The position numbers were made by a program, and so were the translations under genes. Positions 34,065 through 42,638 of a DNA stretch of 42,638 nt are shown here, piece by piece. Under the pieces are notes generated by a model. The model was given only the letters and a program-made list of their open reading frames with translations. It searched no databases and had not been told where the DNA came from. The stretch lies in the NCBI RefSeq assembly GCF_000423305.1, contig NZ_KE384005.1:27733-70370 (forward strand), given 5' to 3'. The stretch's first letter is position 1; every line of letters begins with the position of its first letter. The stretch comes from Legionella moravica DSM 19234 (lineage in GTDB: Bacteria; Pseudomonadota; Gammaproteobacteria; Legionellales; Legionellaceae).

Positions 34065-34616
34065 TTATTTTCTATCTCTATCTTTCAATGGAAGATTAAA
34101 TGCTTCTAACAAAGCTTTAGCTTCTTCGTTTGTTTTAGCACTTGTAGTAATACAAATGTCTAAACCTCTTATACCATCAGTTTTATCAAAATCAATTTCT
34201 GGAAATACAATTTGCTCATGTATACCCATACTGTAGTTACCAGTTCCGTCAAAAGATTTAGGGTTTAATCCACGAAAATCTCTCACCCGGGGTAAAGTAA
34301 CTGAAATCAATCTGTCTAGAAACTCATACATCCGTTCGCGTCTTAGAGTAACTTTACATCCAATCGGCCAACCTTCTCTGATTTTAAAACCAGCAAGTGA
34401 TTTTTTAGCTTTGGTAATAACTGGTTTTTGACCAGAAATAAGAGTCATGTCTTCTACAGCATGATTCATAACTTTTTTATCACCAACGGCTTCTCCAACA
34501 CCCATATTCAGGGTGATTTTCAGTATTTTTGGAACTTCCATAACACTTGAATAGTTGAACCGTTTCATCATCATTGTGACGACGTCTTTCTTGTAAAACT
34601 CTTTAAGTCTTGCCAT
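34065..34616 (-). CDS. rplE: 50S ribosomal protein L5
   Basis: A 183-residue 5S rRNA-binding protein of the central protuberance. It starts [20 protein letters not shown] and has [16 protein letters not shown] and [21 protein letters not shown] place the start at the ATG 34614-34616, preceded by AGGTGA; a GTG three codons upstream overlaps that site. rplX ends 13 bases upstream. Confidence 0.97.
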   Translation of the reverse strand: MARLKEFYKKDVVTMMMKRFNYSSVMEVPKILKITLNMGVGEAVGDKKVMNHAVEDMTLISGQKPVITKAKKSLAGFKIREGWPIGCKVTLRRERMYEFLDRLISVTLPRVRDFRGLNPKSFDGTGNYSMGIHEQIVFPEIDFDKTDGIRGLDICITTSAKTNEEAKALLEAFNLPLKDRDRK

Positions 34617-34629
34617 TTCAATCACCTAA

Positions 34630-34959
34630 TTAAACACGGTCAATTATTTCATCGTTAGATTTAAAATATCTAACTTTTTTATTAACGCCGCTATTCTCAA
34701 GATACTTAAAGCCTACTTTATCTGCCTTTTTAGTAACAGGGTTGTAAAGAGCAACGTTTGAAACGTGTAGTGGAGCCTCACGTGAAATAATTCCACCTTT
34801 GTTTTCTGGTTTTTGAGGATTAGGCTTAACGTGTTTCTTAATTAAATTGCCCCCCTCAACTACAACTGAGTTACCGATTACTCGTAGGACTTTACCCACA
34901 TGACCTTTACTTTTACCGGCGATTACAATTACTTCATCGCCTGATCTAATACGTTTCAT
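34630..34959 (-). CDS. rplX: 50S ribosomal protein L24
   Basis: A 109-residue assembly-initiating 23S rRNA-binding protein with a KOW motif (RSGDEVIVIAGKSKGHVGKV). NLIKKHVKPNPQKPENKGGI is the family centre. It lies 13 bases after rplN and 13 before rplE. Confidence 0.97.
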   Translation of the reverse strand: MKRIRSGDEVIVIAGKSKGHVGKVLRVIGNSVVVEGGNLIKKHVKPNPQKPENKGGIISREAPLHVSNVALYNPVTKKADKVGFKYLENSGVNKKVRYFKSNDEIIDRV

Positions 34960-34972
34960 ACTTTAATCCTTC

Positions 34973-35338
34973 TCACAAAACTTCAGCAGCCAGAGAAATT
35001 ATTTTCATAAATTTCTCTCGTAGCTCGCGAGTAACAGGGCCAAATATACGAGTTCCAATTGGCTCGTTTTGGTTATTTAAAAGTACTGCTGCGTTTCCAT
35101 CAAATCGAATTAAAGACCCGTCATCTCGACGCACACCTTGCGCAGTTCGAACAACAACAGCCTTCATCACAGCACCCTTTTTTACTTTACTTCTTGGTAT
35201 CGCATCTTTAATACTGACTTTGATGACATCACCAACACGGGCATACCGTCTGTGTGATCCGCCAAGTACTTTAATACACATTACCTTTCGTGCTCCGCTA
35301 TTATCAGCAACTTCGAGCACTGTCTGCATTTGGATCAT
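34973..35338 (-). CDS. rplN: 50S ribosomal protein L14
   Basis: A 121-residue protein at the subunit interface: [20 protein letters not shown], then [28 protein letters not shown]. It begins the spc operon in E. coli. Here 88 bases separate it from rpsQ, the widest gap in this part and a likely site for an operon boundary or regulatory leader. Confidence 0.98.
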   Translation of the reverse strand: MIQMQTVLEVADNSGARKVMCIKVLGGSHRRYARVGDVIKVSIKDAIPRSKVKKGAVMKAVVVRTAQGVRRDDGSLIRFDGNAAVLLNNQNEPIGTRIFGPVTRELREKFMKIISLAAEVL

Positions 35339-35426
35339 TATATTCTCCAGCTCTAATTTCGACCAGAAAAAGGTTGCTGATTATATCAGGCCTTTTAGGG
35401 TTTTAAAAGTATATCAACCGAGTTGA

Positions 35427-35681
35427 TTAAGAAATTACTTCGACTAATACCCAGCTTTTCGTTTTAGAGAGTGGTCTTGACTCACGGATCTTTACAGTAT
35501 TACCTATTTGACATACTTGATTTTCATCGTGTGCATGCAATTTAGTTCTGCGCTTCATGATTTTTCCGTACTTAGGATGTTTCACAGTACGCTCAATCAT
35601 TACTACGATTGTTTTATCCATTTTGTCACTAACTACTTTTCCAACCATAGTTCTGGCATTCGATTCACTATTAGTAGACAT
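35427..35681 (-). CDS. rpsQ: 30S ribosomal protein S17
   Basis: An 84-residue OB-fold protein binding 16S rRNA. It has [39 protein letters not shown] and [15 protein letters not shown], all family signatures. It ends the S10-operon group; rpmC is 1 base upstream. Confidence 0.97.
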   Translation of the reverse strand: MSTNSESNARTMVGKVVSDKMDKTIVVMIERTVKHPKYGKIMKRRTKLHAHDENQVCQIGNTVKIRESRPLSKTKSWVLVEVIS

Positions 35682-35682
35682 T

Positions 35683-35877
35683 TCACTTACCTGCCTTTTC
35701 AGTCAACATTGTTTTAACTTTTGCCACTGATTTACGCACCAGAGTGATGAGATGTGTTTTATCTAGTGAGCCACTTGCTTTCTTCATTCGTAAATTAAAT
35801 TGTTCTTTACGTAATGAAAGCAATTCAGTTTGCAATTCTTCTACAGTCAAATTGCGCAATTCATCGATTTTTTTCAT
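35683..35877 (-). CDS. rpmC: 50S ribosomal protein L29
   Basis: A 64-residue two-helix protein near the tunnel exit: [20 protein letters not shown], then [17 protein letters not shown]. Its start overlaps the end of rplP by one base, which is the usual tight spacing. Confidence 0.96.
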   Translation of the reverse strand: MKKIDELRNLTVEELQTELLSLRKEQFNLRMKKASGSLDKTHLITLVRKSVAKVKTMLTEKAGK

Positions 35878-36290
35878 TACATTACCGTCCGTTCTTCAAA
35901 TATTACTTTGAAAGGAAGTTTTGCTTTGGCAAGGTCGAAAGCTTCCATTGCAAGCTCTCTTGAAACACCTTCCATTTCAAATAGAACCTTTCCAGGCTGT
36001 ATTTGAGCTACCCAATATTCAACACTACCTTTACCTTTACCTTGTCTCACTTCTAAAGGCTTTTGTGTAATTGGTTTATCTGGAAATACTCGAATCCAAA
36101 TTTTACCACCACGCTTAATATGACGTGTCATCGCTCGACGAGCGGCTTCAATCTGACGAGCGGTTAAACGACCACGCTCTAAAGCCTTCAGACCAAACTC
36201 ACCGAAACTAATTTTGCTACCGCGTAAGGCTAAACCTCTATTACGGCCTTTCATCTGTTTGCGGTATTTAGTACGCTTTGGTTGCAACAT
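35877..36290 (-). CDS. rplP: 50S ribosomal protein L16
   Basis: A 137-residue protein close to the A-site tRNA. It opens [20 protein letters not shown], and has [20 protein letters not shown] and [22 protein letters not shown]. It lies between rpsC (16-base gap) and rpmC. Confidence 0.98.
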   Translation of the reverse strand: MLQPKRTKYRKQMKGRNRGLALRGSKISFGEFGLKALERGRLTARQIEAARRAMTRHIKRGGKIWIRVFPDKPITQKPLEVRQGKGKGSVEYWVAQIQPGKVLFEMEGVSRELAMEAFDLAKAKLPFKVIFEERTVM

Positions 36291-36306
36291 GATACTTATT
36301 CCTCAC

Positions 36307-36963
36307 TCACTGGGCGCTGTCAGATAATCTTTTCTTTTGAGGCAAAATTTCACCTTTGAAGATCCAGACTTTAACACCAATAATTCCGTAGGTTGTTTTA
36401 GATTCGGCCGTACCGTAATCGATGTCAGCTCTAAATGTATGTAATGGTACACGACCTTCTCTATACCACTCAGAACGAGCTATTTCAGCACCACCAAGTC
36501 GTCCGCTTACGCAGATTTTGATACCTTTTGCACCAGCCTTTAGAGCTGATGTTACCGCTCGTTTCATAGCTCTTCTAAACATAACGCGTTGCTCTAACTG
36601 TTGAGCAATACCTTCAGCAACAAGAGTTGAATCAAGTTCGGGTTTCTTTATTTCTTCAATATTTAGATGAACAGGTACACCTAATTTGTCAGAAATCTCT
36701 TTACGCAGCGTTTCAATACCGCCACCTTTTTTACCAATGATAATTCCAGGTCTGGCAGTTTGAATCGTAACTACAGCATTATTAGCAGGACGCTCAATTA
36801 AAATTTTGCTTACTGCCGCAGCCATAAGTTTTTTCTTAAGCTCAGTGCGTAATTTAATATCCTGAATTAAGAATTCAGCGTAGCGTTTTCCAGCGAACCA
36901 CTTTGAGTTCCAATCTTTAATAATACCAAGGCGTATGCCTATCGGGTTTACTTTTTGTCCCAT
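36307..36963 (-). CDS. rpsC: 30S ribosomal protein S3
   Basis: A 218-residue protein at the mRNA entry site. It opens [20 protein letters not shown]. The KH domain has [17 protein letters not shown], and the C-terminal domain has [27 protein letters not shown]. Its start follows the rplV stop by 2 bases. Confidence 0.98.
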   Translation of the reverse strand: MGQKVNPIGIRLGIIKDWNSKWFAGKRYAEFLIQDIKLRTELKKKLMAAAVSKILIERPANNAVVTIQTARPGIIIGKKGGGIETLRKEISDKLGVPVHLNIEEIKKPELDSTLVAEGIAQQLEQRVMFRRAMKRAVTSALKAGAKGIKICVSGRLGGAEIARSEWYREGRVPLHTFRADIDYGTAESKTTYGIIGVKVWIFKGEILPQKKRLSDSAQ

Positions 36964-36965
36964 TG

Positions 36966-37301
36966 CTATTCCTCGTCAGACACTTTAATCGTGATATGGC
37001 AGGTACGTTTACAAATACGATTTGCACGACCCTTAGCTCTGGGACTAATACGTTTTAAAGTCGCTGCTTCATCAACGCATACCATACCTACTTTTAGATC
37101 ATCAATATCTGCTCCATTATTATTTTCAGCATTAGCAATCGCTGATTCTAATAATTTCAACATCAATTGAGCACCTTTTTTTGGTGTAAACTTGAGGACA
37201 TCAAGCGCACCAGATACGTTCATATTACGTATCATATCGGCTACCAATCTGCCCTTTTGAGCGGATAAAGGAGCACCTTTTAACTTAGCTGTAACTTCCA
37301 T
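36966..37301 (-). CDS. rplV: 50S ribosomal protein L22
   Basis: A 111-residue tunnel-lining protein; changes in its loop can give macrolide resistance. It has [16 protein letters not shown] and [28 protein letters not shown]. Of two adjacent ATG codons I choose the second (37299-37301), which gives AGAGG a 5-base spacing and matches the usual start MEx(T/I)AK. Confidence 0.97.
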   Translation of the reverse strand: MEVTAKLKGAPLSAQKGRLVADMIRNMNVSGALDVLKFTPKKGAQLMLKLLESAIANAENNNGADIDDLKVGMVCVDEAATLKRISPRAKGRANRICKRTCHITIKVSDEE

Positions 37302-37310
37302 CATATCCTC

Positions 37311-37589
37311 TTACTTGCCTTTAGCCTTTCTGTCTCCAGAATGGCCTTTGAATGTACGAGTCATGGCAAACTCACCTAGTTTGTGACCAACCATATTATC
37401 TGTAATATATACAGGTACGTGATCTTTACCGTTATGAACGGCAATTGTTAAATCAATCATTTCAGGAACGATTGTTGAACGTCTAGACCAGGTTTTAATT
37501 GGCTTTTTTGATTTTGATTCGATTGCAGCTTCTACTTTGCTGATCAAATGATGGTCAATAAATGGACCTTTTCTAATAGAACGAGCCAC
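37311..37589 (-). CDS. rpsS: 30S ribosomal protein S19
   Basis: A 92-residue head protein. With the GTG at 37587-37589 as start the protein reads (V/M)[15 protein letters not shown], the normal family start; AGAGGAT is 7-8 bases upstream. A TTG further upstream would add five residues foreign to the family. [28 protein letters not shown] is the S19 signature. Confidence 0.97.
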   Translation of the reverse strand: MARSIRKGPFIDHHLISKVEAAIESKSKKPIKTWSRRSTIVPEMIDLTIAVHNGKDHVPVYITDNMVGHKLGEFAMTRTFKGHSGDRKAKGK

Positions 37590-37607
37590 TTGATATCCTC
37601 TCAATAA

Positions 37608-38435
37608 TTATTTCTTTTTACGTCTTCTGACAATAAAGCCATCAGTACGCTTATTACTTCTGGTTTTATAACCTTTAGTTGGAACACCCCAAGGAGAAAC
37701 TGGATGACGTCCACCAGAAGTACGACCTTCACCACCACCATGTGGGTGATCAACAGGGTTCATAGCCACACCACGAACAGTTGGTCTTACACCTCTCCAA
37801 CGTTTTGCACCTGCTTTACCTAAAGAGCGCAGACTATGCTCGCTATTACTTACTTCTCCTATTACAGCGCGGCATAAAACGTGTATTTTACGCATCTCAC
37901 CTGAACGAAGGCGTAAAGTAGCATAGATACCTTCTTTAGCTACAATTTGTCCACTACATCCAGCACTTCTTAACATCTGAGCGCCTTTTCCTGGTTTCAT
38001 TTCAACGCAGTGGATCGTTGTACCAACTGGAATATTTTTAAGCGGCAGGCAATTACCTACACTAATTGGAGAATCAGCACCACTTAGTACTGTAGCTCCT
38101 ACTTCCAGATTTGATGGGGCGATAATATATCTTTTTTCACCGTCTTTATATGCAATCAGAGCAATTAGCGCTGTCCGGTTAGGATCGTACTCTAGACGCT
38201 CTACTCGTCCTGCGATTCCATCTTTATCACGCTTGAAATCTACAAGTCTGTATTTTTGACGTTGTCCACCACCAATATGTCGTACAGTGATTCTACCCTG
38301 GTTATTTCTTCCACCAGTTTTCTTTAGTTTTTCAACTAATGCTGCATGGGGTTTGCCTTTATGGATATTGTGATGAACAACACGTATTTCGCCACGTTTC
38401 CCAGGCGAAGTCGGTTTCGATTTTAGTAGTGCCAT
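37608..38435 (-). CDS. rplB: 50S ribosomal protein L2
   Basis: A 275-residue primary 23S rRNA-binding protein near the peptidyl transferase centre. [16 protein letters not shown], the C-terminal [20 protein letters not shown] (with the conserved functional His) and the end RRKKK are diagnostic. It is between rplW and rpsS. Confidence 0.98.
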   Translation of the reverse strand: MALLKSKPTSPGKRGEIRVVHHNIHKGKPHAALVEKLKKTGGRNNQGRITVRHIGGGQRQKYRLVDFKRDKDGIAGRVERLEYDPNRTALIALIAYKDGEKRYIIAPSNLEVGATVLSGADSPISVGNCLPLKNIPVGTTIHCVEMKPGKGAQMLRSAGCSGQIVAKEGIYATLRLRSGEMRKIHVLCRAVIGEVSNSEHSLRSLGKAGAKRWRGVRPTVRGVAMNPVDHPHGGGEGRTSGGRHPVSPWGVPTKGYKTRSNKRTDGFIVRRRKKK

Positions 38436-38446
38436 CTTAATCTGCC

Positions 38447-38743
38447 TTATTCGGTAACTGTAAAGTCAATATCTTGATCAGCGTGAAGGGATACAAATGC
38501 TTTTTTCCAGTCACTTCTTTTACCGCTGGTTTGTTTAAAGCGTTTGGATTTGCCCTTTACATTGATAACAGATACATGCTTAACTTTTACATTAAATATG
38601 TGCTCCACAGCCATTTTAATTTCTGTTTTTGTCGCAGTTTTTAACACTTTAAATGTGAACTGCTTAAACTTATCGGCCATGACAGTAGCCTTTTCAGAAG
38701 TATGTGGTTCACGAAGAACCATCATCAATCTCTCAGCATTCAT
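38447..38743 (-). CDS. rplW: 50S ribosomal protein L23
   Basis: A 98-residue protein at the tunnel exit, docking site for trigger factor and [20 protein letters not shown] and [19 protein letters not shown] are typical. Its start overlaps the rplD stop by 4 bases (ATGA type), so the two are coupled. Confidence 0.96.
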   Translation of the reverse strand: MNAERLMMVLREPHTSEKATVMADKFKQFTFKVLKTATKTEIKMAVEHIFNVKVKHVSVINVKGKSKRFKQTSGKRSDWKKAFVSLHADQDIDFTVTE

Positions 38744-39345
38744 TGTAACTGTTCCTCAATTTTTTTAATTGCAGCTTCTGTAACAACAACTTTTTCAAAT
38801 CTGAGTAAGGAAACAGGATCTATAGTTGTAACATCACAGATATCGTAGTCAATTAGATTTCTAGAACCTAAATATTCACTTTCACCAACTTCATTCATAA
38901 TGATCAGAGCATTTTTAATATCCATCTGTGTCATTTTGTTGATGAAATCTTTAGTCTTATGGCTCTCACATTGGAAATCATTAACGACTACCAGGTTGCC
39001 TGTACGACAAAGTTCGGAGATTATACTACGTAATGCACGTTTGTACATTTTTTTATTAAGTTTTTGTGAGTAATCTCGTTTTTTTGATGCGAAAGTTACT
39101 CCACCACTTCTCCAAATAGGACTTCTGATGGTACCAGCTCTAGCACGGCCAGTTCCTTTTTGGTTCCAAGGTTTTTTTCCACCACCTCTAACTTCAGAGC
39201 GTGTTTTTTGTGCGCTATTACCGCTGCGCGCATTATTCATGTATGTAACAACTGCCTGATGCACCAAGCCTTCGTTGTATGCATATGCAAAAACTTCATC
39301 ATTAAGTTGCAGTTGAGTTTTTGTATCTATAGTAGTAATTTCCAT
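38740..39345 (-). CDS. rplD: 50S ribosomal protein L4
   Basis: A 201-residue protein that in E. coli also represses the S10 operon. The conserved loop is [20 protein letters not shown] with [11 protein letters not shown]. The ATG at 39343-39345 overlaps the rplC stop (TGATG) and has AGAGG 6 bases upstream; a GTG one codon earlier is the alternative. Confidence 0.97.
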   Translation of the reverse strand: MEITTIDTKTQLQLNDEVFAYAYNEGLVHQAVVTYMNNARSGNSAQKTRSEVRGGGKKPWNQKGTGRARAGTIRSPIWRSGGVTFASKKRDYSQKLNKKMYKRALRSIISELCRTGNLVVVNDFQCESHKTKDFINKMTQMDIKNALIIMNEVGESEYLGSRNLIDYDICDVTTIDPVSLLRFEKVVVTEAAIKKIEEQLQ

Positions 39346-39995
39346 CACTCACCTCTTGCTTGCTTTTTGATCGCAGGCTTAATTTCTACTCGTGAACCTG
39401 GAGCTCCAGGAATAGCACCTTTAATCAGTAGTAAATTTCTCTCAGCGTCAACACGAACAAGTTCCAGGCTTTGAGTAGTGCAATGAGCATTACCCATATG
39501 ACCTGCCATTTTTTTACCTTTAAAAACACGACCTGGAGTTTGGTTTTGACCTATTGAACCGGGTACACGATGAGATCTGGAGTTACCATGAGTCGCATCT
39601 TGTGTTCTGAAGTTGTATCGTTTTACGGTACCAGCGAAACCTTTACCTTTACTGACACCAGACACATCAACATATTGTCCTGCACTGAACAAATCAGCTA
39701 CAGAAATAACCTGACCAAGAGTGTAAGCATCTTCAGATTCAACATGAAATTCAGTGAGCATATCACCAGCTTCAATCTCAGCCTTGGCAAAGTGACCAGC
39801 CATAGGCTTGCTTACTTTGCTAGCTTTTTTGGTTCCGCCAGTTAATTGAACTGCTGAATAGCCATCAGCATCAATAGTTTTAACTTGAGAAACACGATTT
39901 GGGTGTACTTCTACAACAGAAACAGGAACTGAAACTCCTTCTGCGGTAAAAACACGCGTCATACCGATTTTACGGCCTAATAAACCGATCATCAT
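39345..39995 (-). CDS. rplC: 50S ribosomal protein L3
   Basis: A 216-residue protein that starts 50S assembly. It has [19 protein letters not shown] at the start and [32 protein letters not shown] in the centre, including the Gln that PrmB methylates in E. coli. Two ATG codons stand together (39995 and 39992); AGAGG spacing favours the first and homology the second. The gap to rpsJ is 34 bases. Confidence 0.97.
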   Translation of the reverse strand: MMIGLLGRKIGMTRVFTAEGVSVPVSVVEVHPNRVSQVKTIDADGYSAVQLTGGTKKASKVSKPMAGHFAKAEIEAGDMLTEFHVESEDAYTLGQVISVADLFSAGQYVDVSGVSKGKGFAGTVKRYNFRTQDATHGNSRSHRVPGSIGQNQTPGRVFKGKKMAGHMGNAHCTTQSLELVRVDAERNLLLIKGAIPGAPGSRVEIKPAIKKQARGE

Positions 39996-40029
39996 TGTAA
40001 CACCTCTTTAATATCCTTCACCCTAACAA

Positions 40030-40347
40030 TTAGTCATCAAGGCTTATCTGAACATCAACCCCAGCAGCCAGATCCAATTTCATCAATGCATCTACTGTTT
40101 TTTCAGTTGGATGAACAATAACGACCAAGCGTTTATGAGTACGTAATTCATATTGATCTCTCGCATCTTTGTTTACATGCGGAGAAGTCAATACGGTAAA
40201 TTTTTCCTTTCTGATAGGCAAAGGTATAGGTCCACGAATTTGAGCACCTGTACGCTTAGCTGTCTCAACGATCTCTCGAGTTGATAAGTCAATCAACCGA
40301 TGATCGAAGGATTTTAATCTTATTTTAATGTTTTGATTGCTACTCAT
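40030..40347 (-). CDS. rpsJ: 30S ribosomal protein S10
   Basis: A 105-residue protein that also acts as NusE in antitermination. [12 protein letters not shown] and [29 protein letters not shown] are diagnostic. It follows tuf by only 5 bases. In E. coli S10 begins its own operon with a regulated leader; no such leader can fit in 5 bases, so here it must be co-transcribed with tuf. Confidence 0.98.
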   Translation of the reverse strand: MSSNQNIKIRLKSFDHRLIDLSTREIVETAKRTGAQIRGPIPLPIRKEKFTVLTSPHVNKDARDQYELRTHKRLVVIVHPTEKTVDALMKLDLAAGVDVQISLDD

Positions 40348-40352
40348 TATAA

Positions 40353-41543
40353 TTACTCGATTATTTTAGCGACAACACCGGCGCCTACAGTACGGCCACC
40401 TTCCCGAATTGCGAAACGTAAACCTTCTGTCATCGCAATAGGTGCATGCAAGTTAATAACGAGTTGAACGTTATCTCCTGGCATAACCATTTCAATTCCA
40501 GATGGAAGATCACAAGTACCTGTTACGTCAGTCGTTCTGAAATAGAACTGAGGACGGTATCCATTGAAAAATGGCGTATGACGACCACCTTCTTCTTTAG
40601 ACAATACGTATACTTCAGCTTCAAACTTGGTGTGCGGCTTGATTGTACCTGGTTTAGCTAATACTTGTCCACGCTCAACTTCATCACGCTTGGTTCCACG
40701 CAATAACACACCCACGTTATCACCGGCACGTCCTTCATCAAGAAGTTTACGGAACATTTCAACACCGGTACAGATTGTTTTCTGAGTATCATGAATACCA
40801 ACAATCTCAACTTCTTCACCAACTTTAATAATTCCACTCTCAACACGTCCAGTAACAACTGTTCCACGTCCTGAAATTGAGAATACGTCTTCAATTGGTA
40901 ACAGGAATGATTTATCAATGTTACGAACTGGTTCTGGAATATATGAATCCAAAGTTTCAACCAATTTTTCAATAGACGGTACGCCGATATCGCTGGTATC
41001 ACCTTCCAATGCTTTTAACGCTGAACCAACAACAATTGGAATATCATCGCCAGGGAACTCGTAACTGCTTAACAGATCACGAACTTCCATCTCAACCAGC
41101 TCTAACAGCTCAGCATCGTCAACCATGTCCGCTTTGTTCATGTATACAACAATATAAGGAACACCAACCTGACGAGATAACAATATGTGTTCTCTGGTTT
41201 GTGGCATAGGGCCATCTGCTGCAGATACAACCAAGATTGCTCCATCCATCTGGGCAGCTCCGGTGATCATGTTCTTAACGTAGTCAGCATGTCCTGGGCA
41301 GTCAACGTGCGCGTAGTGACGGTTAGCTGATTCATATTCTACGTGTGCAGTAGAAATAGTAATACCACGCTCTCTTTCTTCTGGCGCAGCATCAATCTGA
41401 TCGTACGCTTTTGCAGTACCGCCATACTTCTTCGCCATGATTGTTGTAATCGCAGCTGTCAAGGTTGTTTTACCATGATCCACGTGGCCAATAGTCCCCA
41501 CATTTACGTGCGGCTTTTTACGTTCAAATTTTTCCTTCGCCAT
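40353..41543 (-). CDS. tuf: elongation factor Tu
   Basis: A 396-residue GTPase that carries aminoacyl-tRNA to the ribosome. All G motifs are present: GHVDHGKTT (G1), the switch I region [20 protein letters not shown] (G3), NKAD (G4) and GSALKAL (G5). Domains 2 and 3 are complete and the protein ends [10 protein letters not shown]. The gene lies 35 bases after tRNA-Thr(GGT), as for tufB in E. coli, yet it is followed by rpsJ, as for tufA. A single tuf thus joins what are normally two separate contexts. Confidence 0.98.
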   Translation of the reverse strand: MAKEKFERKKPHVNVGTIGHVDHGKTTLTAAITTIMAKKYGGTAKAYDQIDAAPEERERGITISTAHVEYESANRHYAHVDCPGHADYVKNMITGAAQMDGAILVVSAADGPMPQTREHILLSRQVGVPYIVVYMNKADMVDDAELLELVEMEVRDLLSSYEFPGDDIPIVVGSALKALEGDTSDIGVPSIEKLVETLDSYIPEPVRNIDKSFLLPIEDVFSISGRGTVVTGRVESGIIKVGEEVEIVGIHDTQKTICTGVEMFRKLLDEGRAGDNVGVLLRGTKRDEVERGQVLAKPGTIKPHTKFEAEVYVLSKEEGGRHTPFFNGYRPQFYFRTTDVTGTCDLPSGIEMVMPGDNVQLVINLHAPIAMTEGLRFAIREGGRTVGAGVVAKIIE

Positions 41544-41578
41544 CGGAAAGTCTCCCCGTTTGCTAATTGATATTTACA

Positions 41579-41654
<76 letters not shown>

Positions 41655-41709
41655 TTAATATATCGGCTTGCCAAATATTCATCCACAAGCAAATATTCTA
41701 CTACATTTA

Positions 41710-41783
41710 TGGAGCGGGTGATGGGAATCGAACCCACGCTATCAGCTTGGAAGGCTGAAGTTCTACCATTGAACTACACCCGC
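41710..41783 (-). tRNA. tRNA-Gly (anticodon TCC)
   Basis: A 74-base cloverleaf with encoded CCA. It opens GCGGGTGTAGTTCAATGGTA; the anticodon loop is CTTCCAA, giving TCC; the T arm is GGGTTCGATTCCC. It corresponds to glyT of the E. coli tufB operon. Confidence 0.97.
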
Positions 41784-41805
41784 TTTCTATCTTTTCAACT
41801 TTAAC

Positions 41806-41890
<85 letters not shown>

Positions 41891-41899
41891 AAAAAGAAC

Positions 41900-41953
41900 G
41901 CTATTGTCTTTTAAGATGAAGAGAATGTCAACATTTTAGTTGACATTCTCTTC
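41900..41953 (-). promoter_or_regulatory. 14-bp perfect hairpin and overlapping candidate promoter between tRNA-Thr and tRNA-Tyr
   Basis: GAAGAGAATGTCAA (41918-41931) and its exact complement (41940-41953) form a 14-bp stem with an 8-base loop. On the minus strand the second arm holds a perfect TTGACA, followed after 17 bases by GACAAT (4 of 6 matches to TATAAT), about 10 bases before tRNA-Tyr. It may be a promoter for the last three tRNAs and tuf, an RNase III processing stem, or both. No U-run follows the stem, so a terminator is less likely. Confidence 0.5.
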
Positions 41954-41961
41954 TACTTAGA

Positions 41962-42037
<76 letters not shown>

Positions 42038-42119
42038 CTGTACGCTTTTACATTATTTGTAAAACATTTAGTGACTTTTTTATATATTAATAACTATATT
42101 TAGGTCACTTAAATAAAAC

Positions 42120-42235
42120 CCTGGCGATGACCTACTTTCGCATGAGGAAGCCTCACACTATCATCGGCGCATGTTCGTTTCACTTCTGAGTTCGAGATGG
42201 GATCAGGTGGTTCCAAACCGCTATTGTCGCCAGGA
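42120..42235 (-). rRNA. rrf: 5S ribosomal RNA
   Basis: About 116 bases. On the minus strand it reads CCTGGCGACAATAGCGGTTT at the 5' end and closes with GTAGGTCATCGCCAGGG, pairing the ends. The internal CCACCTGATCCCATCTCGAA is the conserved 5S loop. Ends are accurate to a few bases. It follows 23S after a spacer of about 125 bases and has no obvious intrinsic terminator before the tRNA cluster. Confidence 0.95.
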
Positions 42236-42361
42236 AAACTGTTTACCTTCAGATTGATGATTTTTTTAATCAACAAGCCCAAGGCCTGGTAAAGATTCGA
42301 GGTAACACATTCTACTCTATTTTATCGTCTACTTCTATAACCCGAAGTAACTCAGATTATA

Positions 42362-42638
<277 letters not shown>

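Overview
The window looks like chromosomal DNA of a Legionella, most likely L. pneumophila or a close relative. The DNA is AT-rich. It holds a gammaproteobacterial core (fur next to bamE, ratA-rnfH, lptM-dapF, the S10-spc-alpha ribosomal block, and the thr-tyr-gly-thr tRNA cluster before tuf). It also holds Legionella-type accessory genes: an LbtU/DUF3573-type outer-membrane protein and large orphan proteins resembling Dot/Icm effectors. No database search was possible, so the species name is an inference.

Layout. 1-112: a 44-bp tandem repeat cut by the window edge. 189-5528: accessory genes, with a GNAT acetyltransferase, a small lipoprotein, a DUF3573/LbtU-like outer-membrane protein, the remnant of an adenylation (NRPS-type) domain, a small secreted cysteine-containing protein and a HerA/DUF853 ATPase. 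5587-9634: a GMC oxidoreductase, fur and bamE (divergent), then an esterase-ratA-rnfH operon. 10130-15717: a protein with an EndA/NUC-like nuclease C-terminus, lptM-dapF, a 771-residue orphan and a single-domain PilZ protein. 15726-16022: three ~100-bp tandem repeats.

16043-21598 (minus strand) is the most interesting block: a FabL-type reductase, an acyl carrier protein, a double-hotdog dehydratase, two ketosynthases and an LpxL-type acyltransferase, tightly packed and mostly overlapping. The second ketosynthase has lost its catalytic cysteine. The order ACP, dehydratase, KS, KS, acyltransferase is that of the rhizobial acpXL-fabZXL-fabF2XL-fabF1XL-lpxXL locus, which makes and attaches a C28 acyl chain to lipid A. 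Legionella lipid A is known to carry C27-C28 oxo- and dioic acids, so this block is a strong candidate for their synthesis and transfer.

21749-26672 (plus strand): a YajR-like MFS transporter, ssb, and a 907-residue protein combining a DUF2235-like serine-hydrolase core, a coiled coil and a C-terminal hydrophobic helix. It is an effector-like candidate.

26853-41543 (minus strand): the ribosomal protein superoperon from tuf and rpsJ to rplQ, including secY, rpmJ and rpoA, ending in a rho-independent terminator. Upstream of tuf lie tRNA-Thr(GGT), tRNA-Gly(TCC), tRNA-Tyr(GTA), tRNA-Thr(TGT), 5S rRNA and the 3' end of 23S rRNA. The tRNA cluster runs into a single tuf followed at once by rpsJ. 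In relatives, two tuf genes flank secE-nusG-rplKAJL-rpoBC-rpsLG-fusA. Their absence here is either a real rearrangement or an assembly collapse between identical tuf copies.
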